A stretch of DNA of 64,000 nucleotides from Bipolaris cookei (GCA_002286855.1 NRSV01000041.1:186001-250000); one strand, 5' to 3'. Counted from the first letter of the stretch, positions 11,601 through 22,414 are shown. Notes: generated from the letters alone by a model not told the origin. Numbers and translations: made by a program.

Positions 11601-12647
11601 GAAACATACAATCTGCACACGCTAGCACCCTTTCGAGCTCGTCCCGCGAGGGCAAGGGGTGCATGGGCTGGTGTCTACAGTTTGCACGTTCATTTTCCGG
11701 CACACTTAGTATTATGGTGTTGAGCTCGTAGCGAGCGTCTTCAATCTTGGTGCGCAGGGTATATTCGAGAGGATGGGCAGTGTTCTCCGGTCTGGGGAGG
11801 TACCAGGCTTCTATCAAGGTGCCCTCCTCGTCTTCTTCTTGCCGATTCTCGAACCCCAGACGCCTCAGGATAGAGTCGCAATCTCGGCCAAAGGTTTTGA
11901 GAAACTTTTTGTTGAATAGGGGAATACGCGCCTTGCCCTTTGAAGGGTTGAGCGAATCTTGCAGATATGTGTTGAGGTAGTCGGGGGCATCGACTCTGCG
12001 GGCCATGACTGGATCGGCTCGATCACCCGCCAAGTGCTGCGCAACCTCCCATCTCTTCCTCAGTTTGGCCTGGTTGGTCAGAGTCTCAATGTCGTGCTCG
12101 GAGAAGACCGGTGGTCTCATGCCGATGCGGACGTGGAGCGAGCACTGGGGCGCTGAGCAACGGAAGGAGTAGGTGCGAGACGGCAGTTGGGCTTCAAGGC
12201 CGTTGATGCCGTTGGAGCCCTCCTGGCCCTGGTAGAGAAAGTGGTGCAAGGCATAATCTGTGTTCCCCCTGCCGCACCACTTGCTCTTGCCATCGCCATT
12301 GCGGTGGTCGGCGACGATATCAACATGCCAACGGCACTTTTGGCAGTAGGCAGCAACCTTGTAGACGGTGTCGGTGTCTGGCTTGCGCCCGGGCTCAACG
12401 AGGATGGACTGCTTGTCCTTTGTGAAGAAGTTGTGTCTGCAGTTCCTGAATGGCACGGCGGCGACAGCTGGGGCATTTGTATCGTGCTGCGGCGGGGGGC
12501 TGGTCAACAGGTTGCGGCCAGCGCGCTCTTCATGGCGGGGGTCGTATGTGAAGAGGTCCTGGAGGAGCCGTGGCGCTGTCTTGCCTATACCGCTCGAGTT
12601 AGCATATGTGGGCGGGCAAGGGGCAAAGACGAGGTACCGGGCGCCAT
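8672..12647 (-). CDS. UBP2: Ubiquitin C-terminal hydrolase, Ubp2 type
   Basis: Six exons can be joined in frame: 12647-12638, 12584-11610, 11556-11502, 11446-10963, 10913-10364 and 10317-8672, giving 1239 residues. It is a cysteine protease (peptidase C19) that removes ubiquitin, especially K63 chains, from proteins. The Cys box reads GLRNIGNTCYLNSVLQF with catalytic Cys637. The His box reads VKGGHYWIYIYD with His1132, followed by a YNDD segment. The N-terminal third carries the fungal Ubp2 extension with paired Cys residues (CQKCRWH, later CRHQ and CADY). The first coding exon is only 10 nt (MAPG, completed across the junction). It is supported by a GTACCT donor, a GCTAAC branch site and a TATAG acceptor, and by the absence of any in-frame ATG in the extended second exon before an upstream stop. 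The gene is head-to-head with a complex I subunit gene 424 bp away. Confidence 0.9.
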
Positions 12648-13071
12648 GGCTGCTACAAGCCGGGCGAGACAGGCGGAGAGATTATGTATGGGTGGTGATG
12701 GAGATAGATCAAGTGCACGAGACGAAGCAGGCCAAGTAGAGCAAGCAAGCAAGAAGCGTGGATAAATGGGTTACCAGGTAAGCATTGTAGGTGGCGACTG
12801 CCCAGCAGAAATACACAAGAGCCCGATGGCCTAGTAGGAGTTCCAGGAATGATATACACGAACAGCACAAGCAGCCATTGCCTGTCATGCCCTCACGATG
12901 CTGCGACACTCCCAACCGACCTGGCGCGCACGATGATGCAGTGCCCGCTGCCGGGGAGCCCTGGGCAGCCGGTGCCAAGACGCTTAGGTCCGCCCGCCGC
13001 CTGCAACACCAGAGACATTGACATCGCCATAGCGAGAGCTTCGACGACATCGACGCCCCATTCCGCCCGCC
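12648..13071. promoter_or_regulatory. Bidirectional promoter region UBP2/NDUFA11
   Basis: This 424-bp gap separates the divergent starts of the ubiquitin protease and the complex I subunit. It is GC-rich near the NDUFA11 side. No specific binding site can be defended by eye. Confidence 0.4.
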
Positions 13072-13814
13072 ATGGCCGCCCACGACGCCACCTTCCACCC
13101 CCGCGATGCCCTCGCAAACACCATGAGCACCATGCTGCAGACAACCGCCGTCGGCGCCGTTGTAGCCGGAGTCCAGAACACTCTTCGCAAGCAGAATGTC
13201 GGCGCCATGGGCATCCTCACCCGCTCGGGTGGCATCATTGCCCTATACGGTCCGTAGCGGCTCAATTGCCTTCTCTCCTGCGCAGCGCAGCTAATCGATA
13301 TGCAGCCGGTGTCGGAGCTACGTACCAATTCACCCTCGACGCGACTAGCAACCTGCGACGCAAGGACGACTGCTACAGCGAGGCCGCCGCTGGTTTCGCT
13401 GCTGGATGTGCTGTCGGTGTTGCCAGTACGCACAACCAGCCCATATGACCACTACTACGCTAATTTGTCCCAGGGCGAAGTCTTCCCTTCATGCTCGGTG
13501 CCGGAGCCGCATTCTCCACCGTCCTCACCGCGTACCGGTACACCAACGGCCTCCGAGGCGTCGGAGACATCAGAGACCAGGTCGACGACGATGGTGAGGT
13601 TGAGCGCAGGGAGGAGCTGAAGAAGCTGCGCAGGCGGCCACTGTCCGAGACACTGGAGCAGCTGGGCGAGGGACGAGGTATGATGCACGCCAGCCAACAT
13701 CTGTCATTCATGAGACTGACTCTACCAGGAATCTATGGCCCCGGCTACGAGGAGCGGAGGCGGCAGCGATTGTTAGAAAAGTACGGCATTGACGTCAAGG
13801 CAGCCCAGGAGTAG
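13072..13814 (+). CDS. NDUFA11: NADH:ubiquinone oxidoreductase 21.3 kDa-type subunit (NDUFA11 homologue)
   Basis: Four exons: 13072-13249, 13306-13425, 13474-13677 and 13729-13814. The product is an accessory subunit of mitochondrial complex I in the inner membrane and belongs to the Tim17/22/23 fold family. The N-terminus (HDATFHPRDALANTM) and the QNTLRKQNVGAMGILTR segment match the fungal 21.3 kDa subunit as I know it. Small-residue-rich helices (GAVVAGVQNT; AAAGFAAGCAVGVA; FMLGAGAAFSTVL) are the expected transmembrane segments. The C-terminus is charged and faces the matrix or intermembrane space. The last intron (13678-13728, 51 nt, GTATGA donor) contains no stop and keeps frame, so retention would yield a 17-residue longer isoform. 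The spliced protein is about 195 residues. Confidence 0.85.
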
Positions 13815-14368
13815 GCTTAGAAGCACCCCATCTTTTTCTTTTGAGTTTACAAGTTCAAAATACCCGATTGCCAAGACTCGGGCTACGTCTGGTTTGTGTA
13901 CATACTACGTTAGCAATTGAGGCATTGTCGAGCTGTCTGGGTTCCAAATTTTGGATTAGCATGCATGTCTCCGTTGCCCACTAACCATGCCCGCCTTGTC
14001 CTACGTCGGATAATGCGCGAAACGCTATTGGATGGAACGCGGGGTAGCTCCCATCCCACGCGTTCCCTCTTGTCACCTACAATGCATGTACTGTAGGCTA
14101 CTATTCAAGCAAGCGCTTGGAATTTAATATGTTCTATTTTCAAATAGCATCCTGCATATCAAATTCGTACTAACTTTGATACGTTCTGCATTATGTTCTT
14201 TCCCAACGTGATCCGCGTACCACCCCACCATCTCATCCCTTGACGCTGTTACACCATCTCCCTCAAACACTCGCTGCCTAATTGATTGAACCTGATTTTC
14301 ATCCTCCCTCCTTCTTCCTTAAGGCTCAATTCTCTCGTAGAAACATCTTCGGCACCAAACCTCCCACA
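13815..14368. other. Intergenic region upstream of TBCC
   Basis: 554 bp between tandem plus-strand genes. It contains the 3' untranslated region of the complex I subunit and a pyrimidine-rich leader (14228-14365) just before the cofactor C start. Nothing else is recognised. Confidence 0.5.
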
Positions 14369-15556
14369 ATGTCCGAAACCAACCTTAAAGAAACCTTTTA
14401 CCGCAAATTTCAAGACGATGTCGCATGTAAGGCTAGTATTACCATGTACCCTCTGCAGCGCCCCTAACATTCTAGCGCAGCACTTGGGGCCCAGATTTCT
14501 TCCCTTCCGGACATACCAGCTGCAAGCCGCGAGCGAAACGAAGCCATAGAGCAGTGTCTGGCGGGTATAGACCGCCTATCGCACGATGTCATGGACGCGT
14601 CCAGTTATTTGCCTGCGTATGACCAGCGGACATATAGTGAGGTATGAAAATACCAATTCATGAAAAGAAAAGAAAAAGATGACCAAAAATTGTACGAGGA
14701 ACTATCACGCTGACGCATACCAAAAAGGCCATTAAATCCCTCTCCGAAAAGCTCCAAACCATAAAAACCACCTTTAACCCCCCCAAGAAATTCAGCTTCA
14801 AAAACAAGAGAAAAGAAGCCGCAGCACCATCCAGTACCCCAGCACCCGCAAAAGACCTACCAAGTACTTCCATCCCACCACCACCACCACCACCACCACA
14901 ACAACAACAAGACGACACCCCATCCGACCTCTCCCACAAATCGTCAACCCGCATAACCCTCGCCTCAACCCCCGGCACCGCCATCACAAACTCGCCCACA
15001 GTATCCCACCTGGCCAGCTGCATCGTCAATTTCATTACCAGCAAAACACCATTCGCAACCCTCTACCTCCGCAACATCAAAAACAGCCTCATACTCTGCG
15101 GCCACGTCGCAGGTCCCATCCACATCACGCACGTAACAAATAGTATAATCGTGACATCGTGTCGCCAATTCCGCATGCACGATAGTAAAAATGTAGATAT
15201 TTATCTGCACAGTGCGAGTAGGCCGATTTTCGAAGACTGCGAGGGATTAAGGTTTGCGCCGTTGCCGGGGTGTTATGTAAGTTTTCGCCGTGTAAAGAGA
15301 ATCAAGAAAGGAGAGAGTTTGGGGGTAGCTTATTCAGAAACTGATCATTGGATAGATTACGCCTCAGATATCGAAATCGCCGAATCTGTGGGACCAGATT
15401 GATGATTTCAAGTGGCTCAAGGCTGAGCCGAGTCCTCACTTTAGCATCATCCCAGAGGATAAACGCATCCCCGATCACGTATGGACCAACATAGTGCCAG
15501 AGGAAAAGGGTGTTTCCTTGCAAGATATCCTAACTGCTGTCAACATCCAGCCATGA
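14369..15556 (+). CDS. TBCC: Tubulin-binding cofactor C
   Basis: Four exons (14369-14426, 14481-14641, 14728-15276, 15368-15556) encode 318 residues. Cofactor C acts in the cytosolic tubulin folding pathway. It stimulates GTP hydrolysis by beta-tubulin in the cofactor supercomplex and releases native heterodimers. The N-terminal third is helical (ETFYRKFQDDVA, later IKSLSEKLQTIK), as in the spectrin-like TBCC_N domain. A Pro run followed by a Gln run (about residues 124-136) links to the C-CAP/TBCC beta-helix. That domain carries the diagnostic SCRQFRMHDSKNVDIYL segment, whose Arg is the proposed GTPase-activating finger. The tail WDQIDDFKWLKAEPSPHFSI is characteristic of the family end. The third intron was set so that the frame continues as CYISKSPNLWDQ; its donor is GTAAGT. 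Confidence 0.88.
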
Positions 15557-15926
15557 CATTCGTCCTCGTAGCAAGACAACAAGTTTCACTCTTTATCGAG
15601 ACCCACAGCACAATCACAATGCATCACATACAGTCTTCAATATTCTTAGTAATCAAATTGTAGATGACGTGCTACTCTGATGGCGGCTACCTTAACTGCT
15701 AGCATGTCTGCAAAAACCTCTGTCAAGCTAACGAACACTCCTGAGAAAGAGTATGCCATTGTCCCGTTACCCATAAGAGCACCTCCTTACTATGTATACA
15801 GAGCCGGGCTGCTCTAGAATACGCGTCATGGGTGATGCAAGAACATCCCATCAAGCCGAATCCCCATCACAAAAATATACCTTCCTCGTCATTTTTGAGA
15901 CTATATGAACACGTCACTTGGCCGGC
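15557..15926. other. Convergent intergenic region
   Basis: 370 bp between the 3' ends of TBCC and the Ser/Thr-rich wall protein gene. No open frame or repeat of note. Confidence 0.5.
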
Positions 15927-17644
15927 CTATACCCAACTGGCAAGGCAGAGAATCAGGGCAACGACTGCGCCACACCATCCCCCAACACCAATGCGATATC
16001 CTGTGTTGAACGGAACCTCCATGTAGCTGGGCAAAGGGCCAACAACCGATCCATTTGCGCTGGCGTAGAGGTATGGGTACCTAGTTGGAACGTTAGCAAG
16101 TATGAAACATGATGCAGAGTGACTCTGAAGGGCTTGCCCAAATCCAGAAGGACCAACGGAGACGCCTGACGGAACATATGTAGGCACAGTCTGAGCGCTG
16201 GTCTCGGTGTAGTTGCCTGGACCACCAGAAGAAGTTGATACAGTAATATAGGATGTGGACAAATGCACATGATTGCTGGTAATCACATTCGTGCTATCGA
16301 TTACGGTAGAGCTGGGGTATGTTGGTGACCAGGGGCTGGGGTAGCCAGATGTTGCAGAGGTCACGGCTGGATATGTACCGGTGACAGTTTCGAAAGCGCT
16401 GCTCAGATAAGTACTTGAGAATGCGGATGAGCTGCCAGATGGTGTAGTGTATTCACTCGAGCTAGAGCCTGTAGGCTGCGATGTGATAGTCGGAGAGCCA
16501 GATGGTATCGTATACCCGCTCGAGGATGGCCAAATGGGAGAAGAAACTGTGGGAGAGTTTAGTGCAGCGGCACTGCCTGGCAAAACAGAGTACTCACCTG
16601 AAGATGAGCCTACAAAACTAGCCCCTGGGTATGATGCTATAGAAGAAGCAGACAGTGTATTGGTACTGCTGCTCGATGGTGTGGTTGTATAAGATAGAAC
16701 ATAGCCTGGCGTTGAAGTAGTATCGAAGACATAGGTAGGGACCGAGAAGAAATCAGTCGAGGTACCTGCCAAGCTGTTGAGAGTGTTGGGGCCAGGGCAT
16801 GAGTGAGAGACCGCTGTCGAAATATAAATAGGAACTGAGCCAGAGTCTGCGTACGATGGAACTACCGAGACGGAAGGAGGCGAGACGTACGCACTTGAAT
16901 AGCCAGCAGAGCTCGAACCTACCAAAGATACCGGGTATGAGGTACCAACAGCATCCGTGATTGAGACCGAAGAAGTCTTACTGGAGATGCTTACCACCGG
17001 AGTGCTTATGGCTATGTATAAGATTAATGCACTCGGCTTTAGGGTAAGAACGTAGCTAACTAATACAGACAGCCGAGAAGGTGTAACAGATGGTAACACG
17101 TAAACGCTTGAAAAAGTGGCCTCTGTAATCAAGACGCTGGTCTGTGGAGAGACACTGATACTCTGGTACACAGAGATGTAAGAACCTGGTATGATGCTAA
17201 CCGAGATCTCTGACTCAGTGGGATAGACCGAGCTGGTAATTGGCAGAGTTGTAGTAGCAGAAAACTGAGATCCGTATTCAGAAAGCTTCGAAGAAAGAAT
17301 GCAGACCGTGGTCGTGTCGGTGATGTGGATGACAGAAGTCTGGACTTCAGTGGTATAAGGAGGACATCTCGCAACATCGGTGCAGATCTCGGAGACCAGG
17401 CGCGTGGACGTGACCATGGCAACCGTGGAGTGGGTGTCGTTCAGGGCACGCTGATCATCTGGTAGCATGTCAAATATATTGCATTATGAATTGGAAGTGT
17501 GATGGTCTGAAGCGAGGCAGTGAAGGTCCGACGAAGTGGCTGCTTGCAAGGCAGTGTTGCTGAAGAGTACTCACGAGGAGCTACAAGAGGCTGGACTGCA
17601 AGTGCAGCACCTCCGAAAAGGGTGACGAGCTGAGTCAACTTCAT
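15927..17644 (-). CDS. Ser/Thr-rich secreted protein, probable GPI-anchored cell-wall mannoprotein
   Basis: Two exons are certain (17644-17575 and 17458-15927; GTGAGT donor, TACCAG acceptor), giving up to 533 residues. The first exon encodes a typical signal peptide (MKLTQLVTLFGGAALAVQP). A short Cys-containing segment follows (EICTDVARCPPYTTEVQT). Then come several hundred residues dominated by Ser, Thr, Pro, Gly, Tyr and Val with imperfect SSS-x-EY/GYTxPSGS repeats, the look of a heavily O-glycosylated stalk. The C-terminus ends in a hydrophobic stretch (WCGAVVALILCLASWV) preceded by small residues, consistent with a GPI attachment signal. Such proteins sit in the cell wall and act in adhesion or surface structure. 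No enzyme domain is seen. Two internal stretches look like in-frame introns and may be spliced (see findings). A TATA-like element lies about 165 bp upstream. Confidence 0.7.
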
Positions 17645-17810
17645 GACGACGAAGAGAGTAGTTGGAGGAGTGACAGGAGTTTAGGAGGTGTAGTTGATGG
17701 GCAAAGATAGCAAAAGACCAAAAGACCTGAGCCGATTGCTGGGGGTGGGTGAATGGGCGGTAACGAGTGTAGGAAGTCGGTGCAGAAAGAAGAGAGAGTG
17801 CTGAAGTCAA

Positions 17811-17818
17811 TATTTATG
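17811..17818 (-). promoter_or_regulatory. TATA-like element upstream of the wall-protein gene
   Basis: On the minus strand this reads CATAAATA, about 165 bp upstream of the start codon at 17644. The distance to the ATG and the otherwise mixed composition make it a plausible core promoter element. This is pattern recognition only. Confidence 0.35.
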
Positions 17819-18657
17819 GGCGAAAGAATGCTGCCAAGATACAGGTAAATGAAGCAAGCGTTTTGTGTTGAGTTGGGTGTAGGGAAAGTGCGCTGCCGTC
17901 AACAACAAACGTACTGCCCTACGTTGAAAGACTAGGCAGATTCGTACGTACTTGAGTTTGGAGCTTCGATGGCAAGCAACCTTGTATGCCCATCTTCGGT
18001 AGCACGATGAAGTCAACAGAACGATGAGAGAAGGTACTGAATGTCACATGACATATCTTTAATTGCAAATGAAATAGCTGTCCATCTGAATCTCCAGATG
18101 ATATAAACCTTGTAGACAGATTTTCCAGTCTAAATTAAAGCTGGAAGGGAAGGTTCTTAATTCGCTGGCTGACCCTCAGCCTACTCGACTACTAAGATAC
18201 GGATTGCTTGCGGGCAAAGATGAAACATAATGTGGTCGTTTTCTTGAGCGGGATATAACCGGAAATGATGACATCCAATTCCGTGCAGCCCTTTGCTTCT
18301 CATGGAGAAGCTCAACAAATCTTCTATTAGTTTCTCCGAAGCAGATACTTCGTCAACCCCTGGCGGAGTTCGAAAATTGAGGAAATTCGTATTTCAAGGT
18401 CGGGTCGCACTGCCCATGAAAATAACCAGAAGTGCCATGCGTCTTGTGTATTTCAATGTGCAAGGTCAATTATATGTTTCGCACAACGCGTAGGTCTATC
18501 CGCTTCGATGGTGCTTAGTTCGTCAGTTACCAATACTTCACAGTAACGCGATGCTTGGTCGTGTCATATGCAAAGCCATGTACAGTATGAGCGGATACAT
18601 GATGAGCTTAGAATCATGCTATCTGACCTGTATGGAACTTTCCATGAAGCCTTCTGG
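17819..18657. other. Intergenic region
   Basis: About 840 bp between the wall-protein promoter and the 3' end of the next minus-strand gene. Short frames at 18293-18493 (plus) and around 18568-18900 (plus, antisense to the last exon of the neighbouring gene) have no support. Nothing further is seen. Confidence 0.5.
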
Positions 18658-19880
18658 CTACATGAAACTTCCGAGAAGAGACTCCATGCCAACCCTATTC
18701 CTATCTCGAATCTTCCGCTTTTTGCCATAGGTGTCTCTTCGATCTCGGTGCTCTTCATTTTGTGCACGCTTGATCTTTGTATCAGATTCGTCCTGCAACT
18801 CTCGGTGGAACCATTCCGTGTGACATCTGAGAACAGACTCTCGGGTTTGGAGGTACAACATGGAAATGGATCGGCCGGCAGTCATTTTGGCTGCTTCTGA
18901 TTGGACAATTTCCAGTGAGAATTGGTAAAGCTGGCGCATCTTGGACGCTGTGGTAGTTGTGTTGGTTTCCCAAATAATTTCCGGCGATAGTTTGCTAGAT
19001 TCTATGCTATTTCAATTCATGTCAATAACAATGCCATCAATATTCGGTGCACTTGATTACCATTTCGGAAGACGGTTGGTCCAATCTCCCCAACAGTCAA
19101 CTCCGGATTGAATGAACAAACCATCGACTCCAAAGAGGTTCAATGCGGGAAACGAAGAGATGCTCTTGAGAACAGAGTTGATATGCGATATGTCATATCC
19201 GCTCAATACAAGCGCCCTTAGCTTCGTGAATGAGCCACTTTCAGCAACGCTACGGCCCCAATCCCGTATCATGTCGACGATTGGTTTGTGCATGGTATTG
19301 TGCCAAGAATTCGTCCCATTCTCAAGCACAAGTACCGCCAGATTTTGGATATTGGTAAGTGCAATGAGATGATCAATCGAAAGATTGAGAGTGCGCACAC
19401 AAAGAAAGGTAAGCATGCTAACATCGAGTTTAGATAGACGATCAACCACAGAAAGGTACTGCATCGATGCGAGATCCCGGTCCTGGACCCGGAATGTCAC
19501 ATGGTGATCGACTTCTTCCGGGTATGCTTTTCTAAATATGTTCCACGCATGGAAGGTAAGTGTATCTCTGTCTGTAGGTCAATCATTGTACGATTGAGGC
19601 TGTTCATGAGATCCGTGACGCACGTTGATTTGAGGTGGATATACAGGCGACTTGCGTACCACCACCCAAGCCATTGTAGAGCGCCGGGCTCCATGTCGTG
19701 GATATTCCAGATGCATGCACGGAGTGCCATGGAATGCAAACTATCACAACGTGGATGTTGAAACTTGGCAGGATCGACTCGTTTACCCCGGGAATCGGTT
19801 GTCCATTTGGGTACCATTGAATAAACGGATGCCAATGTCTCTTGATAGACCAGGCCGGAAGATGTAAAGGAACGCGCCAT
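18658..19880 (-). CDS. Unrecognised fungal protein (three-exon model)
   Basis: I do not recognise the family with certainty. Three exons join in frame: 19880-19624, 19567-19061 and 19006-18658, giving 370 residues. The first intron (56 nt, GTGCGT donor, ACAG acceptor) joins LYIHLKST to DTLTFHAWNIF. The second (54 nt, GTAATC donor, AATAG acceptor) joins NRLPK to IESSKLSPEIIW. The N-terminal half is Trp- and Tyr-rich. The middle has Leu-rich, repeat-like stretches (LTFLCVRTLNLSIDHLIAL; IQNLAVLVLE; LRALVLSGYDIS) reminiscent of F-box-associated leucine-rich proteins, but no F-box is visible. The last exon is amphipathic and very basic near the end (DRRDTYGKKRKIRDRNR), a possible nuclear signal. 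A further upstream exon may exist. The unspliced DNA looks frameshifted around 19570, which the intron explains. Confidence 0.5.
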
Positions 19881-20400
19881 CTTTGGGGTTGACCGTTGCT
19901 ACCCAACTGTTTCAAAGTAAGCCAAAGAGCTATTAGGGGCGATTAAAAATACTGCTGAGCTAGCATAGATCAAGATCTCGGAGTTTCTAGTGTCAGCGAC
20001 ACACAAAAGTAGAGGATGGGCGCGCTGATATTTGAAGTAATTATGTGTCGCGTTCGCAAAGCACATGTCGCGATGTTCCCCAACGCGTCATCGACGGCCC
20101 CACACAGGATGGTCAGTCCTACCCCTCACATTCACCGCTAGACCAGATACATTTTCCTAGCATTAGAATACAGCCACTTAGGCGATGGCGCAATACATGT
20201 GACTCAGCAAGATAGATATCATCTTTTTCCAATTTTTGAAAGCAAAGCTTCTTACTGGCAGTGGTGAAGACCTAAGTAACCAATAATCGTTCTGACCGCC
20301 GCCGATCGCACTAGATTGAACGCACTCAGAGTTCCTCCAACATCCGTCTTACAACACAATTTTCTTTCTACAAAAGGCCTGGATTTTTTTACTGGCCAAA
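19881..20400. promoter_or_regulatory. Head-to-head intergenic region
   Basis: 520 bp between the divergent starts of the unrecognised gene and homocysteine S-methyltransferase. The 80 bp before the methyltransferase start are pyrimidine-rich. No defined factor site is claimed. Confidence 0.35.
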
Positions 20401-21366
20401 ATGACAAATCAAGGTCAGTCCCGACTCAAGATCTCGAACTTGATCGCCGAAGGCATGCCAATCATGTTGGATGGTGCGCTCGCAACCTATCTGGAAACAT
20501 TGGGAGCAGACATTTCCGGGGCACTGTGGTCCGCTGAAATTCTAATTGCCAACCCCTCACTCATAAAGAAGACCCACCTAGACTACTACCGTGCAGGTGC
20601 GAACGTTGCAATTACTGCATCGTACCAAGCCTCCCTTGACGGCCTAGCCAAACATCTGGGATTGAGTAAGCAGGATGCCAAGAATGTTGTCAAAAAGAGC
20701 GTTGAACTCGCTCAGGAAGCCAGAAGCCAGTACATCACGGAAGATAATGAAGGTGTTGGAGATAAATTATTTGTCGCGGGAAGCGTAGGGCCATATGGAG
20801 CGTTCCTTGCAGACGGTTCCGAGTATCGAGGGGACTACGTCGTGCCAAAGGAAAAGATGAAGGACTTCCACCGTGGACGCATCCAAGCGCTCGTCGAAGC
20901 CGGTGTGGATATTCTGGCATGCGAGACAATCCCATCAAAGGCTGAGACCGAAGCGCTCATCGACCTCCTTACCTCTGAGTTTCCTTCTTCAGAAGCCTGG
21001 TTCAGTTTCACACTTCAAGATGGTAGCCATATCAGCGACGGAACACCCTTGTCGGAGATTGCTGCGCTTTTCAAAGGTGTGGAGCAAGTTGTTTCTTTAG
21101 GATTCAACTGCGTCCCTGACGATGTTGCATTCGTTGCTCTCCAGGAATTGAAGCCGCTCGTGAAGGAGGGGACAATGGTGGTATACCCAAATTCTGGCGA
21201 ACAGTGGAACGCAAAAGCGAGAGAATGGGAGGGGAAGCGGACAGATGGTTCGACGCTGGCAAAGAAAACAGAAGAGTGGAGGGATGCTGGCGCGGGGTTG
21301 ATTGGAGGGTGTTGTCGTACCACGCCCGACGACATCGCGGTCATGAAGCAAGCCTTGATATCCTGA
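20401..21366 (+). CDS. Homocysteine S-methyltransferase
   Basis: A single-exon gene of 321 residues, the usual length of yeast Mht1/Sam4-type enzymes. It transfers a methyl group from S-methylmethionine or S-adenosylmethionine to homocysteine, making methionine in the cytosol. The family landmarks are present: MLDGALATYLE near the N-terminus, ANPSLIKKTHLDYYRAGA, SVGPYGAFLADGSEYRG, and the zinc-binding cysteines Cys237 (GFNCVP), Cys304 and Cys305 (GGCCRTTPDDI). The ATG at 20401 (context CCAAAATGAC) begins a frame without introns. The sequence does not separate Mht1-like from Sam4-like substrate preference. Confidence 0.93.
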   Translation: MTNQGQSRLKISNLIAEGMPIMLDGALATYLETLGADISGALWSAEILIANPSLIKKTHLDYYRAGANVAITASYQASLDGLAKHLGLSKQDAKNVVKKSVELAQEARSQYITEDNEGVGDKLFVAGSVGPYGAFLADGSEYRGDYVVPKEKMKDFHRGRIQALVEAGVDILACETIPSKAETEALIDLLTSEFPSSEAWFSFTLQDGSHISDGTPLSEIAALFKGVEQVVSLGFNCVPDDVAFVALQELKPLVKEGTMVVYPNSGEQWNAKAREWEGKRTDGSTLAKKTEEWRDAGAGLIGGCCRTTPDDIAVMKQALIS

Positions 21367-21787
21367 GATGCGTTTGGGAATGCGGGAAAGACACTGTCAG
21401 ATCGGAAGTTACCAATATTGTACATTATGTGACCGACACGACCCATTTAATGTAAGGGGATTCAAGTCTGCTATGTGCTACCTGAGAGAGACATATTGCG
21501 GATTCAAGGTGTGGTATGACATTGTATATGGAGCTATACAGTCAGCTCCTCCGAGTCTAGACCGGATTTGGTGACGTGAATGAGGCCACTGTTCTTCCAC
21601 GCATTATCCGCGTTCGGGGGTCATATGTTTGTTTAGTTTTGCCGCGTTCCTTCCGTGGGTTGCAACAATTACGAACATCTGGGTTTCGATGTTCGTGGTA
21701 TTAAGCCTGAGCGGCTTCTAGTCGCCAGACGTGTACTAATTATGAGTTTCTCTGAGAAGACACCTCTCAGACACGTTCTTGATATTC
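21367..21787. other. Convergent intergenic region
   Basis: 421 bp between the 3' ends of the methyltransferase and the Mediator 11-like gene. Nothing recognised. Confidence 0.5.
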
Positions 21788-22414
21788 TCACTCGTCAATA
21801 ACCATGTCGTCGGCATTGGTCGCTCCTTCAGTCCGCTTTTGCAACTCTTGTAATATTGCCCTAGCCCGGTCCAGTACATCCTCAGCACCAACTTGGCCAG
21901 AGCTTGCCCTTGCATTCAGCACACCCACGTCAAAGTCGCCATATCCACCGTTCTTGACATCCTTCTCAGGATCTACAACCTCGCTTTCTTCCTCTTTCCC
22001 TTTCCGTGCTTGGCTCTGAGTGACGGCAAACTTGGGGTGACTTTTCGGTATGACCTTGTACCGCTCGAGAGCGTTGATCTGCTTCACCAACTCTTGCCTG
22101 ATAATTTCACATGATGTGCCACAGAAGAGGGCATTGATGCGGAAGGCTTCTTTGCGCGCTTCTAGGGTTCCAGGTTCGCATTGCATAGCATCATGTTGAA
22201 AAGGAATTGGGTCGTTGGTCAGCTGGGATAGGGCGGTTGCGAAGTATTTGAGCAGTTTGGGAATTTGATGGTTGATTTCATTGAGGGTATCGATATGCTC
22301 AGCGGCGATCTGGCGGTAGGTCTTTGGTTCTTCAGATGCCTTTTCAGCAGAGGTGCCATTATCGGCTTGCTGAGTCGTATCCGTCGCACTCTCTTGGTCG
22401 GCTTGAGCAGACAT
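21788..22414 (-). CDS. MED11: Mediator complex subunit 11-like protein
   Basis: A single-exon frame of 208 residues. After a disordered acidic N-terminus, residues about 32-115 form two predicted helices (AAEHIDTLNEINHQIPKLLK, then EAFRINALFCGTSCEIIRQE) resembling fungal Med11, a head-module subunit that helps recruit TFIIH and RNA polymerase II in the nucleus. A Lys/Glu-rich linker and a C-terminal helix (AEDVLDRARAILQELQKR) follow. The assignment rests on overall pattern and on its divergent partner being TAF5, another Pol II initiation factor. A different small helical nuclear protein remains possible. Confidence 0.62.
   Translation of the reverse strand: MSAQADQESATDTTQQADNGTSAEKASEEPKTYRQIAAEHIDTLNEINHQIPKLLKYFATALSQLTNDPIPFQHDAMQCEPGTLEARKEAFRINALFCGTSCEIIRQELVKQINALERYKVIPKSHPKFAVTQSQARKGKEEESEVVDPEKDVKNGGYGDFDVGVLNARASSGQVGAEDVLDRARAILQELQKRTEGATNADDMVIDE

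Noticed and set aside
12187..12765. 192-codon plus-strand frame
   Set aside because: Antisense to UBP2 exon 2, with no motif support.
19561..19630. Apparent frameshift between the frames ending near 19500 and starting there
   Set aside because: A 56-nt intron with GTGCGT donor and ACAG acceptor joins the frames cleanly, so a mutation is not needed.
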